Assembly (NCBI GenBank): GCA_020343755.1
Contig: CP070810.1
Span: forward strand, 96,976-106,477
Source: Dehalococcoidia bacterium
Lineage (GTDB): Bacteria > Chloroflexota > Dehalococcoidia > Dehalococcoidales > E44-bin46
Direction of reading: 5' to 3'
DNA: 9,502 bases
Below, one piece after another: positions 1 to 5,558 of the stretch (its first letter is position 1; each line of letters opens with the position of its first letter). The notes under the pieces are model-generated. The model saw nothing but the letters and a program-made list of their open reading frames with translations, was not told the DNA's origin and made no database searches. A program made the translations under genes and the position numbers.

Positions 1-111
1 AGTGGCAGGTTAGACGTTCGCCTTGGTGGTGCTTCGACACTCTACTATTCAGGTAATCCCACGCTGGGTAACATCAATGTGTCGGATGACTCGAGAATGA
101 TTAAGCTATAG
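1..111 (+). CDS. C-terminal end of a DUF2807 (GIN-domain) protein, cut by the window edge
   Basis: Frame 1 is open from the first base to TAG at 109-111 and encodes the last 36 residues. It contains LDVRLGGASTLYYSGNPTLG (residues 5-24), then NINVSDDSRMIKL. Repeated short Gly/Ser/Ala-rich strands ending in a 'YSGNP' turn and a final Ser-Arg-x-x-x-Leu are the usual C-terminus of DUF2807, a right-handed beta-helix 'head GIN' domain of secreted or surface-attached proteins. The molecular role of that family is poorly known. The N-terminus, including any signal peptide or lipobox, lies outside the window. It sits just left of a tRNA fragment that may mark the end of an integrated element, so it could be element cargo. 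The family call is from pattern recognition of a short tail. Confidence 0.7.
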   Translation, partial: SGRLDVRLGGASTLYYSGNPTLGNINVSDDSRMIKL

Positions 112-332
112 GTATCGATGCGCAACACCATAATGAGAAAGGTCGAAGGACTACTGCTATTCCCGATGCCCTTCTACCAATCTTGAACGAACTTAACCAG
201 CTCACTTCCAGCAATAGTTGAATAAGCAATATGGAATGGGAGCAAGTGGTCTGTCAAAGCAATTGGTGAGGGGTTGGATTAGGAAGGGGGGTGGCGCCAA
301 TCCCCGATTTTGCTCAGTTTTATGGCCCAATA

Positions 333-376
333 CTGATAAGACTGAGGTCGTTGGTTCGAGTCCAACCCCGGCTACC
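333..376 (+). pseudogene. 3' half of tRNA-Ile(GAU), without a matching 5' half
   Basis: The segment has a perfect anticodon loop CTGATAA (333-339, anticodon GAT at 335-337), the 3' anticodon strand GACTG, a five-base variable loop AGGTC, a fully paired T arm (GTTGG, loop TTCGAGT, CCAAC), the 3' acceptor strand CCCGGCT, discriminator A and encoded CCA ending at 376. The 5' half does not fit. An acceptor strand complementary to CCCGGCT is absent, and the 27-31 strand (CAATA) pairs with GACTG at only three of five positions. A GCTCAGTT at 312-319 resembles a D arm but the 3' D strand is poor. This cannot be a functional tRNA. It is best read as a displaced 3' end left by integration at a tRNA gene, or as a decayed tRNA. 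An intact copy is not in the window. Confidence 0.75.
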
Positions 377-386
377 AAAGAATAAG

Positions 387-421
387 GAAGTGCACTGCTA
401 CTGAAGATGTGCCCTTCTTTT
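387..421 (+). terminator. Terminator-like hairpin just after the tRNA fragment
   Basis: GAAGTGCAC (387-395) pairs with GTGCCCTTC (409-417) with one mismatch across a 13-base loop, and TTTT follows at 418-421. It begins 11 bases past the CCA, where a tRNA's own intrinsic terminator would be. This suggests that the sequence right of the tRNA fragment is the original chromosomal side. The T-run is short, so strength is uncertain. Confidence 0.45.
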
Positions 422-581
422 CATAAGTTCAAGCGTCTCTTGATATTGCGTAAGCGGTATACGCACCTAATCCACTGCTTACGAGTAAGAAAGGCAGGTC
501 ATACTAATAGCGATATGCGGGTTCCGTCGACTTGGCTTCATTCAGGCCTTTGGTAGCCCAATGTATTTGAGCGGCCCCAGC
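422..581. other. Intergenic stretch with no gene seen
   Basis: There is no credible coding frame on either strand. It contains an inverted pair CGTAAGC (449-455) / GCTTACG (477-483), and CTTTGGTAGCC (548-558), which is the exact reverse complement of the tRNA-end sequence at 370-380. It lies downstream of the DUF362 gene's stop. No clear terminator for that gene is visible. Confidence 0.4.
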
Positions 582-1370
582 TCAACCCACTTCCTTGACC
601 TTGATTTCGGCGAGTTTGACCATCCCGAGGCCCCTTTCCCGAGCCAACTTAAGGTGAGGGATTGACATCGGTTCGTAACCCAGTATTTTCGCCCCCACCG
701 CATCCGCAGCCACGGGATCCTTGGAGAAAATCATAAGGTCAAACCGCTTTGCCACTCCACTGAGTTCACCGCCCAGGCAGGCTTCCCTGCCATCTATTAT
801 TGCTAGGTTCGGCTTCTTGTATAGAGCCAAATCAGTTATGCTCTTATCAAGTCCCAGGCGGTGAAATCTCCTTTTCTTACCAGCTGATACACTCTCGCCT
901 ATCGTCGCCCCGAGCATGTTTTTCAGCGAAAGGGTCACCCTGGTTAAGGAATGGGTTTTCAGGCTTGCCGCTGAGATGAGGTAACAATCAATCAAGGTCA
1001 GTGGAAACTCAATTTCGTGTAGGACCATAGCCTGCTTACTGTGTCGTATTTCGTACTTGTCCTGATTAAGGTCAACAAGTTGTGCTCCGTATCTGCGGGC
1101 GATTTCCTCATAGCCGAGAGCTCGAAAGACGTCACCGGTCTCGCCCCATCCTGAGCCTTCGGCAATAATGATGTTCTTGCTTCCTCCTGCGAAATACTTA
1201 ATAATGGCTTCTACCGTATCAGCAGGCGTAGTAACAGGGGGAGGACGGTTAATAATCAGATTTGGTTTTATGACGACCTTTTTCTGGCGTGGGCTGATAC
1301 CCAGCTCATCCAGAGCCTTGGAAACCATCACTTCTGAATCTTTCCCGTGCGTCAACACAACTTTCGACAT
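582..1370 (-). CDS. DUF362 family protein
   Basis: A complete 262-residue protein of the DUF362 family. N-terminal features fit the family: VVIKPNLI (about residues 32-39), TTPADTVEAII (47-57), an EGSGWGETGDVF segment (71-82) and then GYEEIARRYGAQLVDLN. Later the conserved SLKTHSLTRVTLSLKNMLG block appears (about 136-154), then AIIDGREACLGG and DPVAADAVGAKILGY. Many DUF362 proteins carry a C-terminal ferredoxin-like domain with clustered cysteines. This one has only two scattered cysteines, so it is the short form without that domain. It starts at ATG. Its biochemical function is unknown. It lies 63 bp downstream of the radical SAM gene on the same strand, so the two are probably co-transcribed and may act together. 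Confidence 0.88.
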   Translation of the reverse strand: MSKVVLTHGKDSEVMVSKALDELGISPRQKKVVIKPNLIINRPPPVTTPADTVEAIIKYFAGGSKNIIIAEGSGWGETGDVFRALGYEEIARRYGAQLVDLNQDKYEIRHSKQAMVLHEIEFPLTLIDCYLISAASLKTHSLTRVTLSLKNMLGATIGESVSAGKKRRFHRLGLDKSITDLALYKKPNLAIIDGREACLGGELSGVAKRFDLMIFSKDPVAADAVGAKILGYEPMSIPHLKLARERGLGMVKLAEIKVKEVG

Positions 1371-1433
1371 TACGGTGCTTCTCTTTTCCAGTTGCCTCTT
1401 CTTACTCTTGGGTTATCCCTATTGAGCTGCAGG

Positions 1434-2249
1434 TCAACATAGCTGCGTAAGGGGCCACTTCAACTGGTGGCCTGCTTTCTCAAGACGAAGCAAAGTGGTC
1501 TCGTAAGGGTCGACTATCTCTTCTTCCAGACCTTTGACCAAGCCAGGATCAACGCCGTGTAGTTTCATTAACAGTGCAGCCCTCTCCGCTGGGCTCATTA
1601 TGCGCGGATCAGCACTCATCGCAGCCACATGGAATCTGGCTCCGTACTTGATTAGATTCCTGATGGCACTGAAGGGAATCTCAAATGCTTCAGGTTTGGC
1701 ACCCGTCTTTCGTGTGAAGTCCTCAGGAGTACCAGCTTTGAGTGATACCCTCACGTGCACTTTCTTGAACTTCGAAACCTGCTTGACGTAATTGTCGTCA
1801 ATGCCAAAGTAAACGCCGTTTGTTTCCAAAATGAAGAGCTTGAACATTGACTCCTCAACCAGGCTAAGCAAGCCTAGGAGGTGCTCCTTGCCAAGAGTCG
1901 GCTCAGCCCCCGAGATTCTTAGCTTGGCCGTGCCACTCTTTCTGGCGACCTGAGAAAGTTGGTCGAAAGCTTCTTCAGGCGAATAGAACTTGCCGTGTTT
2001 CTCAAGATACTCCCTACCCAGGCCTACCCAGCAAAAGATGCAGCGAAAGCAGCATCCTACAGTGTAACCGGTGGCAATGCCTCCGTACACCCCGGTTGCA
2101 TAGAAGTTGGTGTACTTTCTTTGGTTGCCTGAACACACGATTCTTTCCGTCCGTTTGATGAGGTCCATGGGGTCAAAGGGTGCAAAACCGGGCACAATAA
2201 ACCTAGGGTACTCCTCTGTCACCTTCTCACTCCCGAGCCGTTCGGGCAA
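1434..2249 (-). CDS. Radical SAM protein, subfamily not recognised
   Basis: This 271-residue protein has the radical SAM cluster motif CCFRCIFC (CX3CX2C; cysteines at about residues 66, 70 and 73) followed by W-x-G. A glycine-rich SAM-binding segment, RISGAEPTLG, lies about 45 residues later, in place of the common GGEPT form, then LFILETNG, a typical beta-strand/turn of the partial TIM barrel. It should use a [4Fe-4S] cluster and S-adenosylmethionine to make a 5'-deoxyadenosyl radical. The substrate is unknown. Other Fe-S cysteine clusters (SPASM type) are absent. The layout is loosely like pyruvate formate-lyase-activating enzymes. The start is TTG at 2249 with no good Shine-Dalgarno; the frame is open about 60 bases upstream without a better start, and an internal ATG at residue 28 is an alternative. 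It is the first gene of a pair with DUF362. Confidence 0.85.
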   Translation of the reverse strand: MPERLGSEKVTEEYPRFIVPGFAPFDPMDLIKRTERIVCSGNQRKYTNFYATGVYGGIATGYTVGCCFRCIFCWVGLGREYLEKHGKFYSPEEAFDQLSQVARKSGTAKLRISGAEPTLGKEHLLGLLSLVEESMFKLFILETNGVYFGIDDNYVKQVSKFKKVHVRVSLKAGTPEDFTRKTGAKPEAFEIPFSAIRNLIKYGARFHVAAMSADPRIMSPAERAALLMKLHGVDPGLVKGLEEEIVDPYETTLLRLEKAGHQLKWPLTQLC

Positions 2250-2325
2250 GAAGACAAAGCCGCCACGCTGGTTGGACGGATGTGATGTTCTTTAAGCCGA
2301 AAATTACGAGTGCCTGTCATTGATT

Positions 2326-2334
2326 ATTCTAACA
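2326..2334 (-). promoter_or_regulatory. Possible extended -10 promoter for the radical SAM/DUF362 pair
   Basis: On the minus strand TGTTAGAAT is an extended -10 element (TGn plus TAGAAT), about 75 bases before the TTG start at 2249. No matching -35 is seen. The wider 14-mer GTGTTAGAATAATC recurs with one change on the plus strand at 2453-2466. Confidence 0.3.
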
Positions 2335-2433
2335 CAAAACCGACGAATACGGGTCATTCATGACGGGGGATAACAATCCATCGGAATGTTACGCGGTGGT
2401 GTCAGTAGTCTCATAATAGTTTGGGCTGTGCGC

Positions 2434-2462
2434 TTGCAGGCTCCGGGCTCTGGTGCTAGAAT
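2434..2462 (+). promoter_or_regulatory. Sigma-70-like promoter in front of repeat copy A
   Basis: TTGCAG (2434-2439), a 17-base spacer and TAGAAT (2457-2462) match a housekeeping promoter. Transcription would start near 2469 and run into the hairpin repeat at 2481. The only plus-strand frames further on are antisense to the serine hydrolase gene, so an RNA product, or no product, is more likely than a protein. Confidence 0.35.
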
Positions 2463-2480
2463 AATCTATTATGATGATAG

Positions 2481-2547
2481 TGGCTGGACTAGGTAGTTAG
2501 GCTGAAGGCCAATCTAAAGGTTCTGTCTATCGTCCAGTACCGCCCAC
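2481..2547 (+). repeat. 67-bp direct repeat, copy A (hairpin-forming)
   Basis: Identical to 4771-4837 at 58 of 67 positions without gaps. The longest shared block runs from 2515 to 2539. It folds into a hairpin: CTGGAC (2484-2489) with GTCCAG (2532-2537), a TA bulge, GGTAG (2492-2496) with CTATC (2527-2531), a T-T mismatch, then TAG with CTG. Copy A lies 74 bp past the stop codon of the serine hydrolase. No T-run follows, so it does not look like an intrinsic terminator in either direction. No third copy was found in the window. Confidence 0.85.
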
Positions 2548-2621
2548 TACCACGCTTAGCCCCGTCACCAGAAGACACAGTTTCCACGGATTACCTAACT
2601 GAATTCGCCAGCCCCCAAATG

Positions 2622-4403
2622 TTACTGTCTCATGTAGAGGCTGCCCCAGAGCTGTAATTGCTCTTGCCCATCAACCATCACAATCTGCACCGCTCCTCCT
2701 TTACCCTCCCCCAGTCCACGTATCAAGGCCACAGTGTCGCTGATGGGCTCCAACACCAGCCAAATCGTACTGCCCTGCACTGGATATTTTATGACTAGCA
2801 TCCCATCCCTCTCAGCCAGATCAATGGAGTCGGGCACCAAGCTCAACTCTTCGGGGACAAACATTGAGCTATCCCCGGGATAAAGATTGGTTATCTCGTA
2901 TTTTCCCAGCCGGTTGTGCCACGAGGTAGGCGTGGGGACTGGCTCGTATCTGTCTCCCCGGACATTGGTATACACGCTATGCAGGACCATCACATCCCGT
3001 CCGGAGATTGTGGTGAACTCGATCTGGAAATCCTGAGAATCAGGCAAGGCAAGGCGGCCATTCTCCAGAGGAACCAGCTTCTGCGACATGCCCTCATCGG
3101 TTGTCCACTCCAGTTCACCAGGCATATCATTAATGATGTCATAGCCTGCCTCTGTTACATAGACCCCGGCCAAAGCCTCGAGCTTATCCTGTGACCAAGT
3201 AGCAGGTGGCGAGTGGAGCGGCCCAGAAGGCTCCACTGGATCAATACCAGCCTTGTCCTTCAAAGCCAGTCTCAGGGTCTCCCTGCCCACTTCGACTACA
3301 AAACCCATCGCATTTCTCTGGTCAGAGTTTGTCAGAATTACAACGCCCAGCTGATGATCAAGCAGTATCTGTAAATGGCTACAGAATCCGATGGTGGCGC
3401 CATCGTGGCCACACACTCGACCAGCATACTCGAGCTCAGGGTCGCTGAGCCCCCAACCCAGCCCCTGCCGGTTCCATTTGAAAGCATCCAAGGCTATGCC
3501 TAGGTCTTGCGGGGTAAGCATTTCATCTAAGGTTTCTGGGTGCAGCACCCGGCTACCTTCACCCTGGCCGTGGCCGAGTATCATCTTGATATACTTGGCC
3601 ATTTCCGAGGCACTTGACAGGACAGACCCCGCCCCTACATGACTATTATAGAAGTGTTCCAGCGGCTCACCATTGAAGTAACCACGGGCCCGATTCTCCT
3701 TCAGAAAAGGCTTGTGGAGGTAATAGGAGGTGTGGTGCATTCCCATGCTCTCAAACATCATGTCGGTATACTCCTCCCAACTCTGGCCGGAGGCTACTGC
3801 CACGACATCTGCAAGGAAGCAGTAGGCGGAATTAGAGTAGGCCCAGATAAAATTGGGGGGATAGCATGTATAATCATCACGCAGATAGTTCAACAGCCAG
3901 GCATCATAGTCGGTTCTGGGCTCATGAGTTAAGTTACCGTTCAGGAAGTTGCCGGGAATGCCTGAATGATGGGTGAGCATCGTCCGGATAGTAATCGGAT
4001 TGTCCGGCTGCCGGTCATACCCCAGGGGCGGCAGGATTGAGAACTCGGGCAGATACTCAATCAGAGGATGGTCAATATCAAGCAGTCCGTTGTCTTGCGC
4101 GTGCATTACTGCCGTTGCTGTGATTGGCTTGGAGATTGAGCCAATCTCGTATATAGTCTCAGTGGTAGCTTTGATGCCGTTCTCCTTGTCAGTATAGCCG
4201 AACCCCCGCATCCAGACCACATCCTGGCCATCGACAAGGGCGATAGAGAGGCCGGTTACCTCGTTCTCTTGCATCCCCTGCTCAATGAGCTCAGTGACCT
4301 GCTTGATGGTCGCCGAGTAGTCCGTAGCACCACCGCAGCCAGGGGCTAGCACCAGAGCCAGACAGAGAACAAAGATGAATAGCCAAATTGCCTTTTTGGC
4401 CAT
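2622..4403 (-). CDS. Exported serine hydrolase of the beta-lactamase/PBP4 (class C-like) family
   Basis: About 593 residues from the ATG at 4403. An ATG at 4442 in the same frame would add 13 residues, but neither start has a strong ribosome site. I prefer 4403 because it gives a standard signal peptide, MAKKAIWLF followed by a hydrophobic core and LAPGC, so the protein is probably exported and perhaps lipid-anchored at Cys23 (the -3 residue is Ala, so the lipobox is weak). The catalytic domain has the three family motifs: S-I-S-K (Ser89, Lys92), Y-S-N (189-191) and H-D-G (333-335). The roughly 215 residues after it form an extra beta-rich domain as in EstB/PBP4-like hydrolases with DUF3471-type tails. 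It may act as a D-Ala-D-Ala peptidase or esterase. True beta-lactamase activity cannot be claimed. It lies between two copies of a 67-bp repeat and next to a lipoprotein pseudogene. Confidence 0.88.
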   Translation of the reverse strand: MAKKAIWLFIFVLCLALVLAPGCGGATDYSATIKQVTELIEQGMQENEVTGLSIALVDGQDVVWMRGFGYTDKENGIKATTETIYEIGSISKPITATAVMHAQDNGLLDIDHPLIEYLPEFSILPPLGYDRQPDNPITIRTMLTHHSGIPGNFLNGNLTHEPRTDYDAWLLNYLRDDYTCYPPNFIWAYSNSAYCFLADVVAVASGQSWEEYTDMMFESMGMHHTSYYLHKPFLKENRARGYFNGEPLEHFYNSHVGAGSVLSSASEMAKYIKMILGHGQGEGSRVLHPETLDEMLTPQDLGIALDAFKWNRQGLGWGLSDPELEYAGRVCGHDGATIGFCSHLQILLDHQLGVVILTNSDQRNAMGFVVEVGRETLRLALKDKAGIDPVEPSGPLHSPPATWSQDKLEALAGVYVTEAGYDIINDMPGELEWTTDEGMSQKLVPLENGRLALPDSQDFQIEFTTISGRDVMVLHSVYTNVRGDRYEPVPTPTSWHNRLGKYEITNLYPGDSSMFVPEELSLVPDSIDLAERDGMLVIKYPVQGSTIWLVLEPISDTVALIRGLGEGKGGAVQIVMVDGQEQLQLWGSLYMRQ

Positions 4404-4450
4404 TGCCCTGCTACAGTTAAATGGTCCACCTTTAACCGACATTTCTCATT

Positions 4451-4651
4451 TCAGTCCCCAAAATCTATTAAGATTGAATCTCCCTAACCAATATCTATGA
4501 AGTGAACCTTCAATTCCTGGGTAGTTGGAGGCGGCGTTGGTGCTGGAGCAGGGGGTAGAGTAGGTTCAGGCGTTGGTGCTGGCATGGGGCGGGCACAACC
4601 TGATAAAACAAGCAAAATGCAGAGTAATGGGATAACACGGCTCCACTTCAT
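4451..4651 (-). pseudogene. N-terminal remnant of a lipoprotein with a ComEC-like metallo-beta-lactamase domain
   Basis: From ATG at 4651 the frame gives a lipoprotein signal, MKWSRVIPLLCILLVLSGC (lipobox LSGC, Cys19), then a Pro/Thr-rich linker of about 25 residues, then LKVHFIDIG, TAG (4484-4486), GDSILIDFGD and TGA (4451-4453). The family motif is HFIDVGQGDSILI, the first strand and turn of the metallo-beta-lactamase domain related to the C-terminus of ComEC. The TAG sits exactly on the conserved Gln, one base change from CAG, and the frame beyond it keeps the motif. The zinc-binding H-x-H-x-D-H motif and the rest of the domain are missing. Two stops and loss of the domain mark a dead gene. 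A 55-residue lipoprotein could still be made, but it would have no catalytic domain. The serine hydrolase gene begins just beyond it. Confidence 0.75.
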
Positions 4652-4657
4652 GATTGT

Positions 4658-4686
4658 ATGTTACTTCAAGGGATCGGCTGGGTCAA
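4658..4686 (-). promoter_or_regulatory. Possible promoter of the lipoprotein remnant / serine hydrolase
   Basis: On the minus strand TTGACC (4686-4681), a 17-base spacer and TAACAT (4663-4658) form a moderate sigma-70-like promoter. The expected transcription start coincides with the remnant's ATG at 4651. It could now serve the serine hydrolase gene downstream, for which I see no better promoter. Confidence 0.3.
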
Positions 4687-4729
4687 ACAAAACATCAGTT
4701 TGTTGTGTGATAGCCCATCCATGCGCCTG

Positions 4730-4758
4730 TTGAGCATCAGTAGCGTTGATGTTATAAT
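4730..4758 (+). promoter_or_regulatory. Strong sigma-70-like promoter in front of repeat copy B
   Basis: TTGAGC (4730-4735), a spacer of exactly 17 bases and a consensus TATAAT (4753-4758). The predicted start is at 4764-4766, which is the base of the hairpin formed by repeat copy B. Copy A has an equivalent promoter a similar distance upstream. Confidence 0.5.
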
Positions 4759-4763
4759 TTTGT

Positions 4764-4842
4764 GTGGTGGCAGCTGGACTAGATAGTCAGGCAAAAAGCC
4801 AATTTAAAGGTTCTGTCTATCGTCCAGTAGCGCCCACTTTTT
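4764..4842 (+). ncRNA. Candidate small structured RNA (repeat copy B with promoter and terminator)
   Basis: The predicted RNA starts at the base of a hairpin and ends with it. GTGG (4764-4767) pairs with CCAC (4834-4837); after small bulges CTGGAC (4774-4779) pairs with GTCCAG (4822-4827); GATAG (4782-4786) with CTATC (4817-4821); CAG (4788-4790) with CTG (4813-4815). The loop is A-rich and could form GGC-AAAAA-GCC instead. TTTTT follows at 4838-4842, as in an intrinsic terminator. With the consensus promoter at 4730-4758 this gives a self-contained unit of about 78 nt. It matches no RNA family I recognise. It could instead be a REP/MITE-like repeat, or a leader with a terminator in front of the phosphatase gene at 4949. 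Confidence 0.4.
4771..4837 (+). repeat. 67-bp direct repeat, copy B (hairpin-forming)
   Basis: Second copy of the sequence at 2481-2547, same orientation, offset 2290 bp, 87% identical. The two copies enclose the serine hydrolase gene and the lipoprotein remnant. Of nine differences, two fall in the core stem, and both keep pairing in plus-strand RNA: A-U here versus G-U in copy A, and C-G here versus U-G in copy A. The others are in loops or at the weakly paired ends. Confidence 0.85.
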
Positions 4843-4907
4843 GCTCCCAACCTTTTCTGAATCCCTTAACTGTATTTGTGCTTGAGCCACCCCTATAGTA
4901 GAGCTTA

Positions 4908-4916
4908 TGGTATAAT
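4908..4916 (+). promoter_or_regulatory. Extended -10 promoter of the phosphatase-family gene
   Basis: TGGTATAAT is a perfect extended -10 (TGn plus TATAAT). Transcription would start near 4923, leaving a leader of about 26 bases with GCGAGGG (4935-4941) as ribosome site before the GTG at 4949. A TTGAGC at 4882 is too far away (23 bases) to be its -35. Confidence 0.45.
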
Positions 4917-4948
4917 CCAACTAGTTACCTGCGAGCGAGGGTTCTTTA

Positions 4949-5530
4949 GTGATAGGTTTCATCGAAAATCTGGCAAAGCGTGCCGGTGATATATTACTTT
5001 CCCATTTTGGGAAAGATGAGCAGCTGCTTAAACTGCGTTGTCCAGTTAAAGAGGCAATAACTAAATATGACAAGATGGTCGATGAGTTGATTGTCCGAGA
5101 AATCAGGCAGAAGTATCCTCACCACAGCCTTCTGACCGAGGAGAGTAGCCTGTTAAAGGGTGACCCTGACTGGCTCTGGATTGTAGATTCCCTCGATGGC
5201 ACAGGTGATTTTGCTAGTTCAAATCCTCTGTTTTCAGTTTGCCTAGCTGTGATGCACAAGGGGGAACTTGTTTTAGGCGCAATCTATGCCCCAGCAATTA
5301 AGGAATTCTATTTAGCCGAAAAAGGAAACGGAGCCTACCTCAATCAGAGAAGAATTCATGTCTCTGAAACCTCTGACCTTCAGGAAAGTTATATCTTTTA
5401 CTGCGAAGGCAGGGAAAGAGATAGATTGAGAATTGGCAGGCTACTAAGTGAGGTTTACCTGGAAGTTACTGATGTGCGCAAGCTTGGCTCAGCCGGCTTG
5501 GAAACGGCTTGGGTGGCAGTGGGGTTCTAG
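4949..5530 (+). CDS. Inositol monophosphatase family protein, C-terminally truncated
   Basis: 193 residues from a GTG preceded by GCGAGGG; the family is usually about 250-270 residues. The first three quarters are well preserved: TKYDKMVDELI (about 38-48), the metal-binding Glu in TEES (64), and motif A, IVDSLDGTGDF (78-88), with metal ligands Asp80 and Asp83 and the DGT loop. GSAGLETAWVAVG, equivalent to the family's GSAALDLAYVAxG, lies at the very end. The frame stops at TAG immediately after, where GRxDAY and the second motif W-D-x-A-A-G, carrying the third metal-binding Asp, should follow. A one-base shift at the stop would give VLAHTTN and then another stop, so this is more than a single sequencing error. 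The product probably lacks activity. The gene ends 28 bp from the stop of trpA on the opposite strand. Confidence 0.8.
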   Translation: MIGFIENLAKRAGDILLSHFGKDEQLLKLRCPVKEAITKYDKMVDELIVREIRQKYPHHSLLTEESSLLKGDPDWLWIVDSLDGTGDFASSNPLFSVCLAVMHKGELVLGAIYAPAIKEFYLAEKGNGAYLNQRRIHVSETSDLQESYIFYCEGRERDRLRIGRLLSEVYLEVTDVRKLGSAGLETAWVAVGF

Positions 5531-5558
5531 CTCATACTACCAATTAGCCTGATTACCT

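Noticed and set aside
270..305. GGGGTTGG / CCAATCCCC inverted repeat, possible terminator of the DUF2807 gene
   Set aside because: The loop is 19 bases, one base bulges, and only a GATTTTG follows. It is more than 150 bases past the stop codon.
448..483. Nested inverted repeats (GCGTA/TACGC and CGTAAGC/GCTTACG)
   Set aside because: Short, mutually exclusive and with no T-run or nearby gene start to give them a role.
548..600. A second tRNA gene on the minus strand ending in GGGCTACCA
   Set aside because: The position of the T loop reads CGCTCAA and the flanking bases do not pair, so there is no tRNA fold.
2353..2364. Palindrome GTCATTCATGAC
   Set aside because: A single short palindrome with no second site and no clear promoter overlap; could be chance.
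3206..3932. Open plus-strand frames opposite the serine hydrolase gene
   Set aside because: They are antisense to a clear conserved gene, have no ribosome sites and resemble no protein family.
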